Positions 7,048 to 14,634 of a stretch of 64,000 nt of DNA are shown piece by piece (position 1 is the first letter of the stretch; every line of letters starts with the position of its first letter). Position numbers and translations under genes: made by a program. The notes below the pieces were generated by a model, which saw nothing but the letters and a program-made list of their open reading frames with translations, did not search any database and was not told the DNA's origin. Source of the DNA: Erysipelotrichaceae bacterium (GTDB lineage: Bacteria; Bacillota_I; Bacilli_A; RFN20; CAG-826); contig SVBB01000001.1 of assembly GCA_015059105.1 (NCBI GenBank), positions 1 through 64,000 on the forward strand, read 5' to 3'.

Positions 7048-7485
7048 ATGGTAAGAATCTACACTGTTCCAAGTTGCTCTAGTTGTCGAAAAGTCAAACA
7101 ATGGTTCTTCGACCAAAATATCCCCTTCGTTGAGAAGAATATTTTAGCGAGACCAATTTCCGATAACGAGATTAAAGATATGCTTCTTCTTTCCGAAAAT
7201 GGCACTGATGATATCATCTCTAAAAGAAGCAATCACATCAAAAAAGATAATGTCGATGTCGATTCGATGAAATTAAATGAATTAATCGAATATATCAAAG
7301 CTAACCCAACCATTTTAAAAAGACCAATCATCGTCGATGATACAAAGATGGTGGTGGGCTATAATCCTGATGAAATCAGCACCTTCATTCCTCAAGCGCG
7401 TCGCTTTGCGGCTTGGGCATGCAAAACCGAATGTCCAAGATACGATGAATGCGACAGTCATTTGGATGAAGAAACAGACGCTTAA
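7048..7485 (+). CDS. spx: Spx/ArsC-family redox regulator
   Basis: A 145-aa thioredoxin-fold protein of the Spx/ArsC family. Spx binds the alpha subunit of RNA polymerase and reprograms transcription under thiol stress. The redox switch CSSC sits at residues 9-12, and ISKRSNHIKK and LIEYIKANPTILKRPIIVDD are typical of Spx. It is slightly longer than Bacillus Spx (131 aa) because of a Cys-containing tail (CKTECPRYDEC). The mRNA looks leaderless. Its stop abuts the convergent CYTH gene. Confidence 0.85.
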   Translation: MVRIYTVPSCSSCRKVKQWFFDQNIPFVEKNILARPISDNEIKDMLLLSENGTDDIISKRSNHIKKDNVDVDSMKLNELIEYIKANPTILKRPIIVDDTKMVVGYNPDEISTFIPQARRFAAWACKTECPRYDECDSHLDEETDA

Positions 7486-8076
7486 TTATTTATTTCTTGC
7501 GTGATTAATTGCTCTCGCACTTTTGACTTGATAATCTGGTGTTAAGGTTAAATGATACTGCTCGCAGTATTTTTTTAATATTTCTTGAGCGTGTTTAACA
7601 GAGATATCAGATTCAATCTCAATGTTAAAGTCTTCGATATCATCGTATCGATTCATATCAATAACAAGAAGATAATCGTCATATTTAACGCTTAATCGAC
7701 GAGTATATAAAGAAGTGATAACTTTTAATTTCTTTGGGGATAAGCCAGTTGCGGCGACAGCGTTATATACTTCCCCGTGTGGCAAAGAGCCTTTTTTCAA
7801 ATATTTATGAACAAATCGAGGAGCGATGTTCTCGTTGATTTCAATATCGCCATCTTCTCCTCTTTCTTTATAAGTTAATTCATAATCAAAACCAATATTT
7901 CTAATGCGGACCATACGGACATTATTAGTAAGTTCAAAATCCTCAGTATCGAAATAATAATTAGTTTGACTAACATAAGGGGCATAAGGATTAGATTTAA
8001 AGATATCGGAACATATGGAAACATATTCCTCGTGGGAAACCATCGTTCTCGTTTCTTTTTCGATGTTTACACTCAT
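7486..8076 (-). CDS. CYTH-domain protein (YjbK-like)
   Basis: A 196-aa triphosphate-tunnel enzyme-like protein. The N-terminal EKETR is the ExExK-type metal-binding signature. Further strand motifs include ELTYKERGEDGDIEINE, SLYTRRLSVKYDD, LLVIDMNRYDDIEDFNIEIE, and acidic and basic residues that line the tunnel in this superfamily. CYTH proteins hydrolyse triphosphorylated substrates or inorganic triphosphate; the substrate here is unknown. In Firmicutes relatives often lie near spx or ppGpp-related genes, which fits the adjacent convergent spx. Confidence 0.8.
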   Translation of the reverse strand: MSVNIEKETRTMVSHEEYVSICSDIFKSNPYAPYVSQTNYYFDTEDFELTNNVRMVRIRNIGFDYELTYKERGEDGDIEINENIAPRFVHKYLKKGSLPHGEVYNAVAATGLSPKKLKVITSLYTRRLSVKYDDYLLVIDMNRYDDIEDFNIEIESDISVKHAQEILKKYCEQYHLTLTPDYQVKSARAINHARNK

Positions 8077-8127
8077 AAATGTTCTCTACTATTATTATTT
8101 TATGCTAAAATAACAATTAGACAAAAT

Positions 8128-8496
8128 ATGAATTTAATTTTATTAGACATTACCCCATTTATCATTGCCGGAAGTATAGCAGCAGGTGTTCTTCTTATCC
8201 TTGTTATTTTCATTATTGTTAAAAGAAGCAAAGGAAAGAAAAAGAATAAAGTAAAAGTTCCAGAGATTGATGATAAACAGTGGTTACTTGCCTTAGGTGA
8301 TAACGATAATGTTAAAGCGGTCACAGTGAGAGGATCAAGACTCTCAGTAGAACTTGTTGACGATAAAAAAATCAATCGCGATATGCTTACCAGTTTAGGA
8401 GTAAAAAGCATCATCACGATGAGCAATAAACTCATTCTAGTAATTGAAAATCAAGCCGCGGAAATCGCGAATAGAATATCTTCACATTTACAGTAA
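8128..8496 (+). CDS. membrane-anchored PTS EIIB-like protein lacking the active Cys
   Basis: A 122-aa protein. Residues about 6-30 form a membrane helix (FIIAGSIAAGVLLILVIFII), followed by a Lys-rich stretch and a glucose-type EIIB fold (WLLALGDNDNVKAVTVRG, SRLSVEL, SLGVKSIITMSNKLILVI). In true EIIB domains the strand reads ...CATRLR with the phosphorylated Cys; here the aligned position is Arg, so phosphotransfer is not expected. ATG 8128 is chosen because it begins the membrane helix. An extended -10 (TGC-TAAAAT, 8106-8111) lies 16 nt upstream without a Shine-Dalgarno site. A sensory or scaffolding role is a guess. Confidence 0.7.
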   Translation: MNLILLDITPFIIAGSIAAGVLLILVIFIIVKRSKGKKKNKVKVPEIDDKQWLLALGDNDNVKAVTVRGSRLSVELVDDKKINRDMLTSLGVKSIITMSNKLILVIENQAAEIANRISSHLQ

Positions 8497-8501
8497 AAAA
8501 G

Positions 8502-9071
8502 TTAATAAATAACCGAAAAATCCCGTAAATCTTTGATTATTTTTTCTATTGGTAGGCCAATTATATTAGTTAAAGAACCTTCATATTTATCTAAAATGTT
8601 CTCGCTGAAATACTTATCTTGAATGCCATACGATCCCGCTTTATCAAGTGGAGGATATTCTTTAATATATCTTCTTATAATTTCATCACCAACATTTTTA
8701 AAAGTTACTGCTGAAACAACACTTCGAAGAATGGATTTATCTTTTAAAATGATGTAGTAACTAGTGATGACTTCATGAGTTTTGCCGCACATGGATTTAA
8801 TCATATTGAAAGCATCTTCTTCGTCTTTGGGTTTACCATATATTTGATTATTGATAACGACAATTGTATCGGCTGAGATGATGACATCGTCTAGATGCTT
8901 ATTATGGATGTAATCGCCTTTAGCTTTCGCAGTAAATTGACTTGTTTTAATCGGGTCTTCGTTTTGATATATTGATTCATCAATATTGCTAGGTTCAACA
9001 ATAAAAGAAGGAGTGATGAACTCCTTCATTAACTCTTTTCTTCTTGGTGAATTGCTCGCGAGGATTATCAT
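8502..9071 (-). CDS. maf: Maf-family nucleoside triphosphate pyrophosphatase
   Basis: A 189-aa house-cleaning enzyme that hydrolyses non-canonical NTPs (dTTP/UTP or modified nucleotides) to monophosphates. It has the N-terminal signature LASNSPRRKELM, the helix KAKGDYI, the core SADTIVV with catalytic Asp, GKPKDEEDAFNMIKSMCGKTHEV, and DKAGSYGIQD. Its start overlaps the stop of the RNase J gene by 4 nt, so they form one operon. Confidence 0.95.
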   Translation of the reverse strand: MIILASNSPRRKELMKEFITPSFIVEPSNIDESIYQNEDPIKTSQFTAKAKGDYIHNKHLDDVIISADTIVVINNQIYGKPKDEEDAFNMIKSMCGKTHEVITSYYIILKDKSILRSVVSAVTFKNVGDEIIRRYIKEYPPLDKAGSYGIQDKYFSENILDKYEGSLTNIIGLPIEKIIKDLRDFSVIY

Positions 9072-10744
9072 TCTTCTTTTTTGGCCATGATGACTGGGAT
9101 GATCATCGGATGACGTTTTGTAATTTGGTAGAAATATTTTTCAGCGACATCTTTAACGATGATTTTCAGTTCGTTATAGTTTGTCTTTTTACCAATTTTG
9201 CCTTTAATTGCTTCTTTAATTAACGAACGACATTCATCAACCGCGCGGTGAGAGTGCTTGCTGATGATACCTTTGGTATAAATGATTGGCTCAACGATGA
9301 GTTCACCTTTATTAGCGTCGATTGATAGGATGATAGAAATCATACCATCTTCTGTCATTTGCTTACGGTCTTGAAGAACTGTTTCATTTAATCCTTCGAT
9401 GTTAAAACCATCGATATAAACAACTCCGTGTTCCACTTGATAACCAGGAGTGATTTTATGGTTGGATAATGTGAGAGTGTCTCCGTTATCTAAGATGAAG
9501 GAATGGCCTTTTTCAACAACACCCATTTCTTCGGATAATTCCGCGTGTAAACGGAGCATGCGGTATTCACCATGCATTGGCATGAAATATTTTGGTTTTA
9601 ATAATTTGAGGACTAAACGTAATTCTTGACGGCATGGGTGACCAGAAGAGTGGATATCACTTAAGATTGAATTTGTCAGAATAGTGGCACCATGTCTCGT
9701 TAATAAGTTGATGAGAGAAGAGATCATAATCTCATTACCAGGAATTGCACTGCTAGAAAAGACAACAGTATCTCCAGGTTTAATAGAGATATCTTTATGC
9801 TCTCCATTAGCGATTCTACTCATCGCAGCAGTTGGCTCGCCTTGGCTGCCTGTACAGAGAATGACAAGTTCATCATTTTTAAATAATTTGATATCTTGAG
9901 TTGGAATAATCGATGAATCTGGAACTTTGATATAACCAAAATCACGCGAGATTTGCACGACTTTTTCCATAGATCTGCCCGCGATTGCGATTTTTCTTTT
10001 ATATTTAACCGCGACTTCAATGATTTGTTGAATACGGGATACGTTACTTGAGAAAGTAGAGACGATGATACGTCCATTTGCATTTAAGAAGATTTCTTCA
10101 ATGGAATCTAAAACGTTCTTTTCGCTTGGCGTGTATCCTTCGCTTTCCGCATTAGTGGAATCACTTAATAATAAGTCAACACCTTCATCACCAAGTTTAG
10201 CCATCTTATGGATATTGATATCTGGTCCAACTGGGGTGAGGTCAACTTTGAAGTCGCCAGTAGAAACAATTCTTCCTTCTTTGGTGTCAACGACAACCCC
10301 AAATGAATCAGGGATGGAATGAGTAACGCGGAAGAAAGATACTTTAAAATCTGGAAGATTAACAACTGTATCATCATCATATTCAACAACTTTAGTGGTT
10401 GTACTGATTCTAAATTCTTCTAATCTGTTCTTGATTAACGCTGCCGCTAGTTTTGGAGCGTATATCACTGGAATATTAACGGATTGAACAAGGAAAGGAA
10501 TACCACCGATATGGTCTTCGTGCCCATGGGTGATAAATAATGCTTTAACTTTGTTTCGATTGTTTCTTAGATGGGTAAAATCAGGGATGACATAGTCAAC
10601 ACCTGGTAATTCGATGCCTGGGAATTTGACGCCGCAATCGATAATGATGATGGAGGATTGATTCTCCACACAGTACATGTTCTTGCCGACTTCACCAAGG
10701 CCGCCTAAAGCATAGATAGAAAACTGACGTGATAAACTTTCCAT
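9068..10744 (-). CDS. rnj: ribonuclease J
   Basis: A 558-aa metallo-beta-lactamase/beta-CASP RNase with 5' exonuclease and endonuclease activity, central to mRNA turnover in Firmicutes. HGHEDHIGG is the metal motif and STNAESEGYTPSE lies in the beta-CASP insertion. GSQGEPTAAM, SSSAIPGNE, HSSGHPCRQE and MPMHGEYRML follow in the usual order, with a C-terminal domain after about residue 450. A -10 TATAAT lies upstream on the minus strand, and TAGGAG precedes the ATG. Only one RNase J copy is in the window, so J1/J2 cannot be distinguished. Confidence 0.96.
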   Translation of the reverse strand: MESLSRQFSIYALGGLGEVGKNMYCVENQSSIIIIDCGVKFPGIELPGVDYVIPDFTHLRNNRNKVKALFITHGHEDHIGGIPFLVQSVNIPVIYAPKLAAALIKNRLEEFRISTTTKVVEYDDDTVVNLPDFKVSFFRVTHSIPDSFGVVVDTKEGRIVSTGDFKVDLTPVGPDINIHKMAKLGDEGVDLLLSDSTNAESEGYTPSEKNVLDSIEEIFLNANGRIIVSTFSSNVSRIQQIIEVAVKYKRKIAIAGRSMEKVVQISRDFGYIKVPDSSIIPTQDIKLFKNDELVILCTGSQGEPTAAMSRIANGEHKDISIKPGDTVVFSSSAIPGNEIMISSLINLLTRHGATILTNSILSDIHSSGHPCRQELRLVLKLLKPKYFMPMHGEYRMLRLHAELSEEMGVVEKGHSFILDNGDTLTLSNHKITPGYQVEHGVVYIDGFNIEGLNETVLQDRKQMTEDGMISIILSIDANKGELIVEPIIYTKGIISKHSHRAVDECRSLIKEAIKGKIGKKTNYNELKIIVKDVAEKYFYQITKRHPMIIPVIMAKKEE

Positions 10745-10803
10745 TAAAACTCCTAATTACTATGTAATCGTGAATAAAGTTATTATAACACGAAAATGAT
10801 ATG

Positions 10804-11349
10804 TTATATCAAGATTTCGCCTTCAAGTTGTTTGTTTGGGTTATTCTTATCGATGCGGTCATAGAAGAATTTGCCATCTAAGTGGTCGTATTCATGTTGT
10901 AAAACAATCGCATCATAACCGCGTGCGATAATGTGCACTTTTTTATTCTGGAGAGCATCGAATGCTTCCATATTAATTTTGAAATAACGGTGAGACAATC
11001 CATTATATGGATTATCAACTGATAAACAGCCTTCTCCATTTGCTAAAGCGCATTTTTTAATGCTCGTTTCAATAATCTTTGGATTGACGATTTGATAGCT
11101 GACTTCTTTACCTTCATCATCGTGATAGTAGATGACAAACATTCTTTTTAAAACACCGACTTGGATAGCTGCTAAACCAACACCAGCTTTGATGTTGTGC
11201 TTTTCTGCGTATTCATCATCTTGTGATAATTTGAGGTATTCAAGCATCTCATCGAGTAGTTCTTTGTCTTCGCTTGAAAGAGGAAGAGGGACTTCTTGAG
11301 AAACTTTTCTCATGATTGGATTACTGTCTTTGATAATTTTTAGTTTCAT
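10804..11349 (-). CDS. def: peptide deformylase
   Basis: Removes the N-terminal formyl group from new proteins. All three family motifs are present: GVGLAAIQVG, EGCLSVDN (metal Cys) and QHEYDHLDG (two metal His and catalytic Glu). The protein is 181 aa from the ATG at 11349, which begins MKLKIIKDSNPIMRKVS; the ATG at 11361 would add four residues. A minus-strand -10 TATGAT (11362-11357) is 7 nt before ATG 11349, so a leaderless start is likely. It is divergent from rsmD with overlapping promoters. Confidence 0.95.
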   Translation of the reverse strand: MKLKIIKDSNPIMRKVSQEVPLPLSSEDKELLDEMLEYLKLSQDDEYAEKHNIKAGVGLAAIQVGVLKRMFVIYYHDDEGKEVSYQIVNPKIIETSIKKCALANGEGCLSVDNPYNGLSHRYFKINMEAFDALQNKKVHIIARGYDAIVLQHEYDHLDGKFFYDRIDKNNPNKQLEGEILI

Positions 11350-11412
11350 AACAATAATCATATTATCATAGATTAATATGAAAAGTCAGTTTTTTCCTCT
11401 ATAATTAAAGAT

Positions 11413-11955
11413 ATGAGAATCGTTTCTGGCAAATTCCGTCATCGCTTAATAGCCTATCCGGAAAACAATCCTAATATCAGACCAACTAAAGATATGGTTA
11501 GAGAAGGAGTGTTTTCAGCATTAGGGGATATTAGTGGTAGTAAAGTATTAGATTTATTCGCTGGCAGTGGGGCGATGGGGATAGAAGCTTTGTCTCGCGG
11601 AGCGGAGCTTTGTTATTTCGTTGATAAAAGTGATATCGCTCTTAAAGTTACTAAAAGTAACCTATTATCACTTAAGATTAGTAATGCGCGCGTAATACAA
11701 AAGGATTATGAAGATGCTTTATCTTATTTTGCTGATAAAAAAGAAGTTTTCGATATCATCATTCTCGATCCACCATACGCGAGTGGATATTATGATATTG
11801 CTCTAAAAACGATTTTTGATAATAGTTTATTATCTGATAAAGGCGTTATTGTCGTCGAATCAGAAGGGAATATTTCTTATGATGATTTTGCTTTTATGAA
11901 AAGTAAAAGATATCATTATGGAAAGACATATGTCGATCTGCTCAGGAGGAAGTAA
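11413..11955 (+). CDS. rsmD: 16S rRNA guanine-N2 methyltransferase RsmD
   Basis: A 180-aa class I SAM-dependent methyltransferase acting on G966 (E. coli numbering) of 16S rRNA. VLDLFAGSGAMGIEALSRG is the SAM-binding motif I and DPPYASG the catalytic motif. The RPTKDMVREGVFSALG segment is typical of the family. -10 TATAAT (11400-11405) ends 7 nt before the ATG with no Shine-Dalgarno, suggesting a leaderless mRNA. coaD follows after 2 nt, the usual rsmD-coaD pairing. Confidence 0.96.
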   Translation: MRIVSGKFRHRLIAYPENNPNIRPTKDMVREGVFSALGDISGSKVLDLFAGSGAMGIEALSRGAELCYFVDKSDIALKVTKSNLLSLKISNARVIQKDYEDALSYFADKKEVFDIIILDPPYASGYYDIALKTIFDNSLLSDKGVIVVESEGNISYDDFAFMKSKRYHYGKTYVDLLRRK

Positions 11956-11957
11956 CC

Positions 11958-12422
11958 ATGAAAGTTGCAATTTACCCAGGTTCATTTGATCCCATTACTA
12001 ATGGGCATCTCGATGTGCTTAAAAGATCTTTAGAAGTTTTTGATAAAGTCATTGTTCTTGTCGCGGTCAATCCTGATAAGCATTCCCGTTTCTCCCCTGA
12101 TGACAGAGTAGCGATGATTAAAGAAGCCACTCAAGATTTAGATAATGTCGAAGTAGATTATTCAACTGGTTTAACAGTGGAATACGCGAAGAAACATAAC
12201 GTTAAGCATTTGATTAGAGGCTTACGCGCTGTTACTGATTTTGAATATGAATTCCAATTAGCGGTCGCTAATGAATTTGCGGATAAAGATATCGATATGA
12301 TTTTCTTCATGTCACATGGAGAAACTAACTTCATCACTTCTTCCATGATTATGGAATTATATAAAAACGGCGTAGATGTTTCTACGCTCGTTCCTAATTC
12401 AGTTTTAAAAAGATTAAAATAA
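11958..12422 (+). CDS. coaD: phosphopantetheine adenylyltransferase
   Basis: A 154-aa nucleotidyltransferase that makes dephospho-CoA from phosphopantetheine and ATP. The N-terminal YPGSFDPITNGHLDVLKRS contains the T/HxGH motif. HLIRGLRAVTDFEYEFQLA and the late FITSSMIMEL segment match the family. AGGAGG lies 8 nt before the ATG. It is translated behind rsmD and is convergent with the CxxC membrane protein gene; only a weak AATAATA/TATTATT hairpin separates the ends. Confidence 0.97.
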   Translation: MKVAIYPGSFDPITNGHLDVLKRSLEVFDKVIVLVAVNPDKHSRFSPDDRVAMIKEATQDLDNVEVDYSTGLTVEYAKKHNVKHLIRGLRAVTDFEYEFQLAVANEFADKDIDMIFFMSHGETNFITSSMIMELYKNGVDVSTLVPNSVLKRLK

Positions 12423-12430
12423 TATAAGTA

Positions 12431-13249
12431 TTATTGTTTGTTATAATCGCTTGAGAAGATTGTTCCTTTAGCGTGATTCCAACAATCGAATAATGTTCTT
12501 GCTCTACCTAAGTCGTTACCACCTTGAGTGTCTTTAGCATCGACAGTGAATAAGACTTCAGTAACTTTTAAGGAATTCTTTTGTGGCGCTGTTTCATTAT
12601 ATGCGACGTCGACATAGAAGAGAGTTGGAACACTCATTGCTTCTGGATCAGCTAATGATTCAATGTTAGTAGCATATGAAGTAGTGGAGCCACCTTTGTT
12701 AGTGTAGTATGGCGCTAATGTCATTGTGCTAGCAAGTTCTTCAAAGTTGACATTGTAGTTGTTGTAGAAATAATTTTGGAATAAGTTTTTGTCATCGCTG
12801 TTAGTTGAATCAACAAATAAAGAATATAAACGGAAATCATCAGAAGTAGTGAATTCGTTCTTATTCCAGTTGTCTCTTAAGTATTTGAGACCTTTATAAA
12901 CATCTTCGCATCCTTCACAGCTTTCTTTTGTGAGCATGATGAAGAATTTTTCACCGTAAACTTTTTTACCTTCTTCTTGGCTTGTTTGACCAGTCATATA
13001 TTTGAATAAGCCGTCAGCTTTGCTTTCACCTTTTTCAGAATCATCTAAAGTTAATTTATATTCAGAGAAGAAAGATTGTGCAGCGTTTGAGGAGTCAAAC
13101 CAGCTTTGAACCCACTTAGTGATATAAGGAATGGAGAAGATGATAGCGAAAATGCCACCGACGATGAGAAGTGGTTGAACCCAAGCTGTATCTCTAATCC
13201 AACGTCCAATTCTTGCAAAGAATCTGCCAATAGCTCTTAAAATAAACAT
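12431..13249 (-). CDS. membrane-anchored thioredoxin-like protein with CEGC motif
   Basis: A 272-aa protein. An Arg-rich N-terminus leads into one membrane helix (about residues 22-45, PLLIVGGIFAIIFSIPYI), with the rest predicted outside. After a charged region of about 60 residues comes a thioredoxin-like core: FFIMLTKESCEGCEDVYKGL with CxxC, and later SVPTLFYVDV, resembling the cis-Pro loop. This suggests an extracytoplasmic thiol-disulphide or reductase role. I do not recognise a named family. The Shine-Dalgarno GGAGGAG is close to the ATG at 13249. It is a single-gene unit convergent with coaD. Confidence 0.65.
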   Translation of the reverse strand: MFILRAIGRFFARIGRWIRDTAWVQPLLIVGGIFAIIFSIPYITKWVQSWFDSSNAAQSFFSEYKLTLDDSEKGESKADGLFKYMTGQTSQEEGKKVYGEKFFIMLTKESCEGCEDVYKGLKYLRDNWNKNEFTTSDDFRLYSLFVDSTNSDDKNLFQNYFYNNYNVNFEELASTMTLAPYYTNKGGSTTSYATNIESLADPEAMSVPTLFYVDVAYNETAPQKNSLKVTEVLFTVDAKDTQGGNDLGRARTLFDCWNHAKGTIFSSDYNKQ

Positions 13250-13393
13250 TTTTGCTCCTCCTACATTACATAGTGCTTGTTAATCTTACCACAAACAATA
13301 ATTTATTTACAATAAAATTCTTGTTAACGGATATAAAATCCATAAAAAGTATTTTGTTATTGTTTTTTAATAAAAACATAATAAGATTTAATC

Positions 13394-14392
13394 ATGACAA
13401 AAATGCAGAAATATCGTAAGAAGGTCATCAACTACTTTTATGACCATCCTCGTCAATCATTTGTCGCTACATATTTATTATCTTTTCTAGTTGCTGCAGT
13501 TTCTGCAGCAATCTATTCCCTTGGCTTTACAGCTTTTACAACTGCCGCTGATCCTGCTAACAACATTATTACTGGTGGCCTCAGTGGTCTTTGCCAAGTC
13601 ATCATTCAAATCATCCGTTTATTCGGTGTTAAAGATATTAGTTTCTATACTCTTCAATCAATTTTATATTTCGTTCTTAACGTTCCTCTTTTTCTCTTTG
13701 CGTTCTTTAAAATATCTAAGAAATTCGCTTTTGGAACATTAGTGAATGTAGGTTTATCTTCTTTATTCATTCAGCTCTTCTCTGGACTCGAATTCATTCA
13801 AGCGATTGCCACTAACCCATTCGTTCAAAATTCATTCCTTGCTAGAGCCTTGTTCGCTGGTATCATGGTTGGCATTTCTTCCTCTTTATGTTTCATCTTT
13901 GATATCTCATGTGGTGGAGGCGATGTCATCAGCTACTATCTATCGATGAGAAAGTCAACTGGAGCGGGCAAATATAGCATTATGATCAATGTCACAATTG
14001 TCACTCTTTACTTCATCTTCTATGTCCTTGGAAATAGCGGAGATTTTGTAAATATCATTGTAATAATCCTATTTTCTATTATTTATCAATTCGTCGGCGG
14101 ATTCGTTGTCGACCATATTAATTTACGTAACGCGAAGATCAGAGTGGAGATCATTACCACTAACTTTGATATGTCAGATGTGTTGCTTGCAATCTTCCCT
14201 CACTCCGCGACTTTATCAAAAGTTGAAGGGGCCTATTCTCATAACAACAGACTCAATATCATGATGATTGTTTCCTCTAATGAAGTGAAGAAAGTTATCC
14301 GCGTTGCAAAAAGTGTTGATAAGCATTCGTTCATCATTACTTACCGCATCAATCAGGTTTACGGAAACTTCTTTGTTAGACCAGTTGAGTAG
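13394..14392 (+). CDS. YitT-family membrane protein (DUF161/DUF2179)
   Basis: A 332-aa membrane protein with about five or six hydrophobic segments between residues 18 and 240 and a soluble C-terminal DUF2179-type domain (RNAKIRVEIITTNFDMSDVL, then SKVEGAYSHNNRLNIMMIV). AADPANNIITGGLSGLCQVI is the YitT-type motif near the start and CGGGDVISYYLSMRKS a second conserved loop. The transported substrate is unknown. -10 TAAGAT (13382-13387) sits 6 nt before the ATG with no Shine-Dalgarno, so the mRNA is probably leaderless. Confidence 0.88.
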   Translation: MTKMQKYRKKVINYFYDHPRQSFVATYLLSFLVAAVSAAIYSLGFTAFTTAADPANNIITGGLSGLCQVIIQIIRLFGVKDISFYTLQSILYFVLNVPLFLFAFFKISKKFAFGTLVNVGLSSLFIQLFSGLEFIQAIATNPFVQNSFLARALFAGIMVGISSSLCFIFDISCGGGDVISYYLSMRKSTGAGKYSIMINVTIVTLYFIFYVLGNSGDFVNIIVIILFSIIYQFVGGFVVDHINLRNAKIRVEIITTNFDMSDVLLAIFPHSATLSKVEGAYSHNNRLNIMMIVSSNEVKKVIRVAKSVDKHSFIITYRINQVYGNFFVRPVE

Positions 14393-14418
14393 GTTATAAA
14401 GTTAATTGCAAAATAAAA

Positions 14419-14446
14419 GTTCCATCGAGGTGGAACATTTTTTATT
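14419..14446. terminator. bidirectional terminator between yitT-like gene and tRNA-Ser
   Basis: Arms GTTCCA and TGGAAC with a 7-nt loop are followed by ATTTTTTATT on the plus strand. The minus strand reads TTTTATTTTG past the same stem. It can serve both the YitT gene and the convergent tRNA. Confidence 0.75.
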
Positions 14447-14448
14447 AT

Positions 14449-14539
14449 TGGCGGAGAAAAAGGGATTTGAACCCTTGCAGGACTTGCATCCTCTAGCAGT
14501 TTTCGAAACTGCCCCCTTCAGCCGCTTGGGTATTTCTCC
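14449..14539 (-). tRNA. tRNA-Ser (anticodon CGA)
   Basis: A 91-nt class II tRNA with acceptor GGAGAAA/TTTCTCC, D-arm CCC...GGG, and an anticodon arm GCAGT-TTCGAAA-ACTGC giving CGA (reads UCG). It has a long variable arm, T-loop GGTTCAAATCC, discriminator G and encoded CCA. Confidence 0.95.
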
Positions 14540-14634
14540 GTTCCTGTATTATAACATATTTTTCCGATACATAAACCTTATTGGTGAGATTATTGACTTT
14601 TAAGTTCAATAAAAGATGTCTATAATTTAATGGT

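Noticed and set aside
9684-10322. Open frames on the plus strand within the RNase J gene
   Set aside because: RNase J is intact and strongly conserved on the minus strand; the plus-strand frames have no start signals or recognisable domains.
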